The notes below the pieces were generated by a model. It had not been told where the DNA came from, searched no databases, and saw only the letters and a program-made list of their open reading frames with translations. Position numbers and translations under genes: made by a program. Shown piece after piece: positions 6,873 through 12,421 of a DNA stretch of 12,421 nucleotides (the first letter of the stretch is position 1; each line of letters begins with the position of its first letter). The stretch lies in contig CAKUQA010000014.1 in NCBI GenBank assembly GCA_934675225.1, positions 1 through 12,421 on the forward strand, in the 5' to 3' direction. Origin of the DNA: an uncultured Candidatus Melainabacteria bacterium. GTDB taxonomy: Bacteria; Cyanobacteriota; Vampirovibrionia; Gastranaerophilales; Gastranaerophilaceae.

Positions 6873-7614
6873 ATATAAACGGACTTTTTTCTTTTGCCCT
6901 TACAACTTCAACATCATTGTTTAATAATTTTTCGAAAACATCTAAAATCATTATTTCACTTTCAAAATGTCCAATATCAAAAACAACAATCGGACTATCC
7001 AATGCTGTATGAAACTTCAAATCTCCTGTAACAAGAGCATCTGCACCGTTTTCATAAGCTTCTTGAATAAATTCGGCTCCACTTCCGGCACAAAATGCAA
7101 TTTTATTAAGCGTTTCTTTGCCATAATTGTTTATGTAACGTAAATTAGGAGAAATTGTTTTTAATTTGTTAATAAAATCTTTTATTGATATTTTATAATT
7201 AATATATCTGACAAACCCTTCACTCGCATCTATAACTTTACTTTGCTCTGGCAACTGTTCCCTCTCACTATTAGGGCTATGAAAAATATTTTTAATCAAC
7301 GTATCTGTCGTACCGCCTTGAGTTCTGTCCATATTTGTATGTGCACAATAGATATCAAGCGTCTGATCCTTATTTGTTGCACTTATTTGAACATACTTCA
7401 ACGGAACAGTAAACAACGGATGATGAGAAATAATCATGTCACAATTCTTTTCTCTAGCTTGTTTTACAATATTATCAGTCACTGTTAAACAGAGCATAAC
7501 TTTTTGAACATCAACTTTATTCGTTTCTACTAACCAACCGGAGCAATCCCATTTTTCAGCAAGTTCCGGCGGTGCATATTTTTCTATTCTTTCTATTATT
7601 TTGTACTTATTCAT
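6865..7614 (-). CDS. Nif3/YbgI-family dinuclear metal-centre protein
   Basis: At 249 residues this is the short form of the Nif3-like family, with no inserted CutA-like domain. The conserved metal ligands are visible: His64-His65 in IISHHPLF, Asp96 in YCAHTNMD, and His216 with Glu220 in DIGHFESE. DALVTGDLKFH, which forms part of the active-site face, is also present. Members form hexamers with a two-metal site and are often annotated 'GTP cyclohydrolase 1 type 2', but the physiological role is unsettled. No close Shine-Dalgarno motif is seen; GGGAGAG lies 12 bases from the ATG, which is far. It is 91 bp downstream of coaBC on the same strand and may be read from the same transcript. Confidence 0.9.
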   Translation of the reverse strand: MNKYKIIERIEKYAPPELAEKWDCSGWLVETNKVDVQKVMLCLTVTDNIVKQAREKNCDMIISHHPLFTVPLKYVQISATNKDQTLDIYCAHTNMDRTQGGTTDTLIKNIFHSPNSEREQLPEQSKVIDASEGFVRYINYKISIKDFINKLKTISPNLRYINNYGKETLNKIAFCAGSGAEFIQEAYENGADALVTGDLKFHTALDSPIVVFDIGHFESEIMILDVFEKLLNNDVEVVRAKEKSPFISI

Positions 7615-7705
7615 TAAAAAATTTCACTCTCCCAAATTCTTAAACACTCGCGTTAACTAGTGAATGACTATAACTTTCCTCATTTAGAACGAGGTATTAA
7701 ATATT

Positions 7706-8890
7706 TTATAAGTCAATATAATTAAATATTTCTTTTGCAATTGTTTTTTTATCGGCTTTTTCAAGTTTTTTCATTCCACCATTTTTATCCAATATTGTAA
7801 CCTCATTAAAATCACTTGAAAATCCTATATCTTTTCTGGAAATATCATTTGCAATTAAGTAATCACAGCCTTTTTTATTAATCTTTTCTTTAGCATTTTC
7901 TAACAAGTTTTCTGACTCAGCGCAAAAGCCGACTATCAAAGGTTGCGCCTCACTTGCATTTGCTAAATGTTTTTTCAAACATAATTCTTTCAAAATATCC
8001 GGATTTTTAACAAGAGTTAGAGTAATTTCATCATCAGAAGTTTTTTTCATTTTTTGCGTTGCACGCTCTTTTACTCTATAATCAGCAACCGCAGCTGCCA
8101 TAATTATACAATTTGCAGACTCAAACTCTTTCTCAACAGCGTCTTTCATATCCTGAGCGGATTTTACTTTTATAACATTATACTTTCTTTCAACATCACA
8201 AGTTGTAATCAAAGTCACATCTGCTCCAAGATTTTTTGCAGTATCCGCAAGCGCCAACCCCATCTTTCCTGATGAATAGTTTGAAATATATCTAACCGGA
8301 TCAATTTCCTCAATTGTACCTCCGGAAGTTATAACAACTTTTTTACCTGTCAACTTTTTACAATTTAATATTTCTACAGTTTTATCAAAAATTTTATCTA
8401 ATGAACAAAGTCTACCTTTCCCTTCGTAACCACAAGCTAAATAACCGCTTTCCGGTTCTAAAATTTCAACATTTAATTTATTTAAATTCTGTTGAACAAT
8501 AGGGTTTTCCCACATATTGCAATTCATGGCAGGAGCTATAATAATAGGTTTTGTAAACGCACAAGCAATAGACGTTAAAAGGTTATCACAAATACCTGTT
8601 GCAATTTTGGAAATTGTATTTGCAGTCGCAGGGGCAATAACCATTATATCTGCTCTGTCTGCATAAGAAATATGTTCCGGATTATATTTTTCAACATTAA
8701 ATTCTTCTACAGCAACAGGATTTTTACTCAAATTTTCAAGTGTTAATTTGGTCACAAAATTCAATGCATTATGAGTACAAACAACTAACACTTCGGCATT
8801 TGCACGCTTATACATACGAATAAGCTCACATATTTTATATGCAGCAATTCCTCCTGTTATGCCAATAAGAACTGTTTTTCCGCTAAGCAT
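7706..8890 (-). CDS. coaBC: bifunctional phosphopantothenoylcysteine decarboxylase / phosphopantothenate-cysteine ligase
   Basis: The 394-residue protein carries out two steps of coenzyme A synthesis: ligation of cysteine to 4'-phosphopantothenate (CoaB, C-terminal half) and decarboxylation to 4'-phosphopantetheine (CoaC, N-terminal flavoprotein half). CoaC marks are the FMN-binding GITGGIAAYK, the catalytic His73 in HISYADRAD, Asn123 in APAMN and Cys153 in LACGYEGKGR. CoaB marks are TSGGTIEEIDPVRYISNYSSGKMG (188-211) and AAAVADYR. I chose the ATG at 8890 because AAGGAG lies seven bases upstream; a TTG at 8911 would add seven residues but has no proper ribosome site. It overlaps the end of gmk by 8 bp, so the two are probably translated in a coupled way. 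Confidence 0.95.
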   Translation of the reverse strand: MLSGKTVLIGITGGIAAYKICELIRMYKRANAEVLVVCTHNALNFVTKLTLENLSKNPVAVEEFNVEKYNPEHISYADRADIMVIAPATANTISKIATGICDNLLTSIACAFTKPIIIAPAMNCNMWENPIVQQNLNKLNVEILEPESGYLACGYEGKGRLCSLDKIFDKTVEILNCKKLTGKKVVITSGGTIEEIDPVRYISNYSSGKMGLALADTAKNLGADVTLITTCDVERKYNVIKVKSAQDMKDAVEKEFESANCIIMAAAVADYRVKERATQKMKKTSDDEITLTLVKNPDILKELCLKKHLANASEAQPLIVGFCAESENLLENAKEKINKKGCDYLIANDISRKDIGFSSDFNEVTILDKNGGMKKLEKADKKTIAKEIFNYIDL

Positions 8891-9446
8891 TTTTATGCTC
8901 CTTTTCAACAATTCCTTTTAATTCGGAAATTGCACGTTGCAAATCATCATTAACTATTTTGTAGTCAAAAACTTCTGCTCTATCAAGTTCTTTCTTTACT
9001 TCATTCATACGTTTTTGAATTGTTGCTTCATCCTCGGTATGACGTCCTCTTAGTCTATTTTCCAAAGCTTCAAGTGACGGTGGACAAATAAATATCAAGA
9101 CAGCTTCCGGCATTTGTTTTTTTACCTGAAGTGCACCTTTGGTATCAATCTCCAAAATAACATTTTTACCTTCATTCAAGCATTTTTCAATAAATTTTTT
9201 CTTGGTGCCATACCTATTGCCGGCAAATTCCGCCCATTCCAAAAATTTTTCATCATCAATACATTGTTGAAATTCTTCTTTTGTCAAAAAGAAATAATTT
9301 ATTCCGTCAATTTCACCTTCTCTTGGCATTCTGGTTGTACAAGAAACGGACAACATAAATTCCGGATTTTTTTCTAAAAAACCTTTTAAAACAGTGCCTT
9401 TCCCGACACCTGACGAACCTGATATTACAAATAATTTTTTATTCAT
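8883..9446 (-). CDS. gmk: guanylate kinase
   Basis: The 187-residue enzyme phosphorylates GMP to GDP with ATP. It has the P-loop GSSGVGKGT (10-18), the GMP-binding SCTTRMPREGEIDGINYFF, the lid/phosphate segment with RLRGRHTEDE, and the closing DYKIVNDDL. The length is normal for the family. I chose the ATG at 9446; an in-frame TTG at 9461 would put the -10 box inside the gene and adds nothing conserved. There is no Shine-Dalgarno sequence: TATAAT ends six bases before the ATG, so the mRNA is probably leaderless. coaBC follows with an 8-bp overlap. In many bacteria rpoZ lies between gmk and coaBC; here it does not. Confidence 0.95.
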   Translation of the reverse strand: MNKKLFVISGSSGVGKGTVLKGFLEKNPEFMLSVSCTTRMPREGEIDGINYFFLTKEEFQQCIDDEKFLEWAEFAGNRYGTKKKFIEKCLNEGKNVILEIDTKGALQVKKQMPEAVLIFICPPSLEALENRLRGRHTEDEATIQKRMNEVKKELDRAEVFDYKIVNDDLQRAISELKGIVEKEHKNA

Positions 9447-9452
9447 AGAAAC

Positions 9453-9481
9453 ATTATACAATGAACAAAATTTTCTGTACT
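9453..9481 (-). promoter_or_regulatory. promoter of gmk-coaBC
   Basis: On the minus strand a perfect TATAAT (9453-9458) lies six bases before the gmk ATG. At 17-bp spacing the -35 position holds only AGTACA (9476-9481), a weak match. The -35 region abuts the terminator of the upstream unit. Confidence 0.6.
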
Positions 9482-9515
9482 AAAAAAGAACGGTTTTAAA
9501 AACCGTTCTTTTTTT
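9482..9515. terminator. bidirectional intrinsic terminator
   Basis: A long inverted repeat centred at 9498 has the core GAACGG (9488-9493) / CCGTTC (9503-9508). It is extended by A/T pairs, so T-runs flank it on both strands (TTTTTTT on the plus strand at 9509-9515, TTTTTT on the minus strand at 9482-9487). It should end the minus-strand transcript of the antiporter gene, just before the gmk promoter. Confidence 0.85.
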
Positions 9516-9638
9516 AGAGTTGTCTCACTCCGTCACTTTGAAATACCCTCAGCCATATGCCACACAGTCTCACAAGGTTAAATTTATTTCACCTGTTAGA
9601 ACTAGTGTCCCCAATGGAGCGAGGTGGGAAGGTGTCGG
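9516..9638. other. GC-richer intergenic segment of unknown nature
   Basis: This 123-bp stretch lies between the antiporter stop codon and its terminator. It is visibly richer in G and C than its surroundings. It contains a direct repeat GTCTCAC (9522-9528 and 9567-9573) and a CACCT...AGGTG pair. I find no credible gene in it; the plus-strand frame crossing it runs into the antiporter gene. It may be a copy of a dispersed repeat or a long 3' UTR structure. Confidence 0.4.
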
Positions 9639-11051
9639 TTACACTTTTTTAGCATCTTTTTTGTATTCATCAATCGCAAGTATAGAACAAATGATTAAAC
9701 AAATTACACCTGAAGCTAACCAGAAATAAATTGCGCCATCCCAGTTTTGATTACCGTTAGAGCCTAATTTATCAACAAGATAACCTGTACCTGTTGCAGA
9801 TAAAAATGCACCGATGTAACCAAAAGTTCCTGTAAAACCAGATGCTGCAGATGCAACTTTTTTAGAACTGCTTTCTACGGCACAAAGTCCGCCAATCATC
9901 ATTTGTGGTCCGTAAGTAAATGCACCTAACAAACCAATAATAACATAATTCAAGTTTGCAATTGTGTTAAATTTCAATGCAATAATTGCAAAAATTACTC
10001 CGATTAAATAGATTAAATTAACAGGAGCTCTTTTGCCTTTAAATAATTTATCAGAAATCAAACCTGCGCAAACAGTACCACAAATACCAACTAACGGTAA
10101 TGAAGCAATCATGTTTGTTGCATCTTGAAGCTCAATATTTTTAGCATTTTTCAAATACATAATCATCCAATCCTCTGCGCCAAATCTGATTATGTAAACG
10201 AAAACATAAGCGATTGCAAGTAACCAAATTGTTTTATTGCATAATACATATTTTTTGAAAATTTGAACATAAGACATACTGTCTTCTTCTTTTTTATCAG
10301 TTGCAGAACATTCTTTAACAGGTTCTTCTCTATAAACCTCAACATCTGGCAAGCCTAAAGATTGAGGTCTGTCTCTAAGTCTTTCAAATAGCCACAATGC
10401 AGTAATTACTGCTAATGTACCCGGAACCAAGAAAGCTGCACGCCATCCAAAATGAGCGGCAATATGACCTGCTAAAATAAAACTTAAAAAAGTACCTGTT
10501 TGGTGAGAACAAGACCATAATGACCATTTTGTTCCACGTTCAGAGTTTGAATACCAATAAGTTAAACTTTTAGCAACAGCAGGAAAACCTGCAGATTGGA
10601 ACCAACCGCTAACGCCCCACAAAAATGCTAATACCCATAATAGAACCATAGCAGTCATTTTTGGATTTAAGCCTAACATATTAACAAAATTTGGAGCAAG
10701 TGCAAATAAAATGTTTGCAAGAGCTGTCATTAACAATGCTGTCGGGAAAAATTTTCTAACATCAGAACCATCTGCCAATACACCATTGACAAACTTACCA
10801 ATACCATAAGTTAAATACAATGAACTTCCCAACAAACCTAATTCAGTTGCCGAATAACCGAATTCATCCATAATCCCCGGTAATGCAACTGCAATATTCT
10901 TTTTACATAAATAAAATATTGTGTAACCGATAAAACACGCATAAAATATTCTCAATCTCCAATGAGAATACATATTTTTTACTTTTTCGGGGTCTTGAAT
11001 TGTCTCCTTAATTGGAGGTTCTTTAAAAAATTGAGCAAATTTTCCTAACAT
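9639..11051 (-). CDS. organophosphate:phosphate antiporter (OPA/MFS, UhpC/GlpT-like)
   Basis: The 470-residue protein has the 12-helix layout of the major facilitator superfamily and the sequence style of the OPA family (GlpT, UhpT, UhpC), which exchanges sugar phosphates or glycerol-3-phosphate for phosphate. Anchors are WRLRIFYACFIGYTIFYLCKKN at helix 1, SLTYWYSNSERGTKWSLW with His184 in SCSHQTG, and VFVYIIRFGAEDW, whose Arg290 matches the essential Arg269 of GlpT. The other phosphate-binding arginine of GlpT (Arg45, YYLVRKN) is Lys50 here. Whether it transports or acts as a UhpC-type sensor is open; no UhpAB-like kinase is in view. AGGA lies seven bases before the ATG. The gene follows the DnaQ-like gene by 16 bp and is likely co-transcribed with it. 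Confidence 0.85.
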   Translation of the reverse strand: MLGKFAQFFKEPPIKETIQDPEKVKNMYSHWRLRIFYACFIGYTIFYLCKKNIAVALPGIMDEFGYSATELGLLGSSLYLTYGIGKFVNGVLADGSDVRKFFPTALLMTALANILFALAPNFVNMLGLNPKMTAMVLLWVLAFLWGVSGWFQSAGFPAVAKSLTYWYSNSERGTKWSLWSCSHQTGTFLSFILAGHIAAHFGWRAAFLVPGTLAVITALWLFERLRDRPQSLGLPDVEVYREEPVKECSATDKKEEDSMSYVQIFKKYVLCNKTIWLLAIAYVFVYIIRFGAEDWMIMYLKNAKNIELQDATNMIASLPLVGICGTVCAGLISDKLFKGKRAPVNLIYLIGVIFAIIALKFNTIANLNYVIIGLLGAFTYGPQMMIGGLCAVESSSKKVASAASGFTGTFGYIGAFLSATGTGYLVDKLGSNGNQNWDGAIYFWLASGVICLIICSILAIDEYKKDAKKV

Positions 11052-11067
11052 ATCCTTTTCCTATTTT

Positions 11068-11985
11068 CTATTTTCCTGCTTTTATAACTTGTATATTTCT
11101 TGTTTCATTAATTTCGTGGCGAGCCTCTTTGATTAATTCTCTTTTTTCTTCATCAAGTCTGCAACCACCAACCAATCTGTCAATAAAGCCTGTATTAAGT
11201 TTTACGGCTTTGTCAAAAGCTCCAACTTCTTCCAAAACATCTTTAATTTGGTGCAAATCATAGCCAAAAGACTGTTTTGAATTATAAACAAGAGTTTCAC
11301 CCGTTTGAGAAATAATAGGTTCGCCCCCTTGTTCAAAATATAACTTAAATACAGATTTTAAATCCTGCAACTCAGATTGCAAAGTTGTAACAGTTTGTTG
11401 AATTCTTAAAAATCTTTCAAATAAATATTCAACATTGTCTAATTGTTTAACTTCCCAATCGTATTTTTGAAAATATAATTTTTTCAATTTCGGATAAGCC
11501 AAAGCCAATCCCATTGTATCAGCCATAGCTCTATGATGATTTTTTAATTCAACATGGAATTTTTCCGTCAAAGTATCCAATCCATGTGAAAATAAATCCG
11601 GATAAACTTCTTTGAACATTTGTTGAGAGTCAATTCTCGGATTATTAAGTTCTTTTCCAGTCGTTCTCAAACTTGCTTCATTCAAAAATGAATAATCAAA
11701 AATACAATTATGAGCAACAATCGGATATTCACCAATAAATTCCAAAATTTTTGGCATCGCTTCTGCTTCTGTAGGAGCATCCGCAACCATATCAGGAGTA
11801 ATTCCATGTATTGCAATACTTGATTTTCTAATATGCTGTTCCGGATTAATCAGAGTTTGAAATTCGTCTTTAATTTTTCCGTTTTCAAGTCGGACAGCCG
11901 CAAACTCAACCATCTTCTCTTTTGTATAATCTAATCCCGTCGTTTCCGTATCAAGAACAATTTCTATTACTTTTTTTCTTACCAT
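11068..11985 (-). CDS. DnaQ-like DEDDh 3'-5' exonuclease
   Basis: Residues of about 6-170 form an exonuclease domain like the proofreading epsilon subunit of DNA polymerase III. Exo I is IVLDTETTG (Asp12, Glu14). Exo II is IVAHNCIFDYSFL (Asp97). Exo III is NHHRAMADTMGLA (His151, Asp156), which makes it DEDDh type. At 305 residues it is longer than E. coli epsilon (243). The last 130 residues hold a likely coiled coil (about 185-215) and a basic tail that I cannot assign. It may be the replicative epsilon or a separate repair nuclease. A TAGGATAGGAAT leader gives an AGGA ribosome site. The antiporter gene follows 16 bp after the stop. Confidence 0.88.
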   Translation of the reverse strand: MVRKKVIEIVLDTETTGLDYTKEKMVEFAAVRLENGKIKDEFQTLINPEQHIRKSSIAIHGITPDMVADAPTEAEAMPKILEFIGEYPIVAHNCIFDYSFLNEASLRTTGKELNNPRIDSQQMFKEVYPDLFSHGLDTLTEKFHVELKNHHRAMADTMGLALAYPKLKKLYFQKYDWEVKQLDNVEYLFERFLRIQQTVTTLQSELQDLKSVFKLYFEQGGEPIISQTGETLVYNSKQSFGYDLHQIKDVLEEVGAFDKAVKLNTGFIDRLVGGCRLDEEKRELIKEARHEINETRNIQVIKAGK

Positions 11986-12012
11986 ATTCCTATCCTATAG
12001 AGTTCTGGTTAG

Positions 12013-12021
12013 ATAATAGCA
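12013..12021 (-). promoter_or_regulatory. candidate extended -10 promoter of the DnaQ-like gene
   Basis: The minus strand reads TGCTATTAT, an extended -10 (TGn plus TATTAT), about 28 bases before the ATG. I see no good -35 box. Confidence 0.4.
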
Positions 12022-12048
12022 CAAAAATAAATTATGTGGTAGGATTAC

Positions 12049-12167
12049 AAGTGAGAAGTGAAAAGTGAAAGGTGAGAAGTTCATTTCGCTCGCTTTGCTC
12101 GGTAATTGATTTTGGTGCGAGGGCATCTGTAACGGTCTTTTCACGTTTCACATTTCACTTTTCACTT
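12049..12167. repeat. inverted repeat made of opposed heptamer blocks (MITE-like or regulatory hairpin)
   Basis: The left arm (12049-12079) is four head-to-tail 7-bp units GTGAGAA, GTGAAAA, GTGAAAG, GTGAGAA starting at 12051. The right arm (12137-12167), read on the minus strand, is again four units: GTGAAAA, GTGAAAT, GTGAAAC, GTGAAAA. The 31-base arms pair with four mismatches around a 57-base loop, which holds a smaller CTCGC/GCGAG stem (12089-12093 and 12117-12121). The element fills most of the 198-bp gap between two divergent genes and ends five bases before the trxA ribosome site. Confidence 0.75.
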
Positions 12168-12183
12168 AAAAAAGGAGACAATC

Positions 12184-12421
12184 ATGTCAAATGCAATAGA
12201 AATAAATGATGCAAATTTCGAACAAGAAGTTTTAAACTCTGAACAACCTGTAGTTGTTGATTTTTGGGCACCTTGGTGTGGTCCTTGCAGAAAGCTTAGT
12301 CCTGTTTTGGATGAAGTCGCTACAGAATTTTCAGGGAAAATCAAATTTGTAAAAATTAATACAGACGAAAATATTAAAACAGCGCAAGATTATGCAATAA
12401 GCGGTTTGCCAAGTCTTTTAG
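12184..12421 (+). CDS. trxA: thioredoxin (3' end outside window)
   Basis: The visible 79 residues cover about three quarters of a thioredoxin, the small cytoplasmic disulfide reductase kept reduced by thioredoxin reductase. The catalytic motif WCGPC is at residues 31-35 within VVVDFWAPWCGPCRKLSPVLDEVA. The following FVKINTDEN and the start of the cis-proline loop (SGLPSLL; the usual Thr before the proline position is not yet reached in the standard form) are in place. The ribosome site is strong: AAGGAG at 12172-12177, six bases from the ATG. The frame is intact to the right edge. The heptamer inverted repeat directly upstream would lie in or next to its leader. Confidence 0.95.
   Translation, partial: MSNAIEINDANFEQEVLNSEQPVVVDFWAPWCGPCRKLSPVLDEVATEFSGKIKFVKINTDENIKTAQDYAISGLPSLL

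Noticed and set aside
7678..7694. CCTC...GAGG hairpin after coaBC as a terminator
   Set aside because: The stem is short with a mismatch (or G-U pair) and no T-run follows on either strand.
8891..8911. TTG at 8911 as the coaBC start
   Set aside because: No suitably spaced ribosome site; AAGGAG is seven bases before the ATG at 8890, which matches the usual N-terminus.
9520..9729. 69-residue plus-strand frame
   Set aside because: No ribosome site or recognisable domain, and its second half is antisense to the antiporter gene.
12049..12167. CRISPR-like array
   Set aside because: The repeat units are only 7 bp and directly adjacent with no spacers, and no cas genes are present.
12162..12344. 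60-residue minus-strand frame
   Set aside because: It is antisense to the clearly coding thioredoxin gene and shows no protein features.

Overview
The window is AT-rich, with dense genes on both strands. It most resembles a gut Gastranaerophilales/Melainabacteria genome (non-photosynthetic relatives of Cyanobacteria). This is inferred from a prepilin-like protein with the N-terminus KKAFTLAETLITIGIIGVVAA and a C-terminal NGWKIPKNYP motif, and from an MlaA-type protein, which implies an outer membrane. I could run no database search, so the taxonomy is an inference.

Layout. Positions 3-1820 (+) carry the 3' part of a large gene. It fuses an MlaA/VacJ-like lipid-transport segment to an alpha/beta-hydrolase domain with a visible Ser-Asp-His set. 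It converges on a nucleotidyltransferase-fold gene (1825-2481, -). Positions 2691-4490 (+) look like a three-gene unit: an EamA/DMT transporter, a small exported protein and a GNAT acetyltransferase. Positions 4566-5417 (-) encode a membrane-anchored ADP-ribosyltransferase-like protein. An 86-residue unknown gene follows at 5479-5739 (-), directly downstream of a tRNA-Gln(UUG) gene that has a consensus promoter and a strong terminator. An XRE regulator (5913-6131, -) diverges from the prepilin-like gene (6240-6872, +). The gap between them holds a consensus promoter and a perfect 22-bp palindrome.

Positions 6865-9446 (-) are housekeeping genes: a Nif3/YbgI-family metalloprotein, coaBC (coenzyme A synthesis) and gmk (guanylate kinase); coaBC overlaps gmk by 8 bp. 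A bidirectional terminator (9482-9515) separates gmk from a second minus-strand unit. That unit is a DnaQ-like exonuclease gene followed 16 bp later by an organophosphate:phosphate antiporter (OPA/MFS) gene. A 123-bp GC-richer stretch of unknown nature follows the antiporter. The window ends inside a thioredoxin gene (trxA, +). Its leader holds an inverted repeat built from two opposed blocks of four heptamers.

Most notable are the MlaA-hydrolase fusion, the ADP-ribosyltransferase-like protein with an altered catalytic motif, a recurring 'minus-10 hexamer, six bases, ATG' arrangement that suggests leaderless mRNAs at three genes, the palindrome between the XRE and prepilin genes, and the heptamer inverted repeat before trxA.
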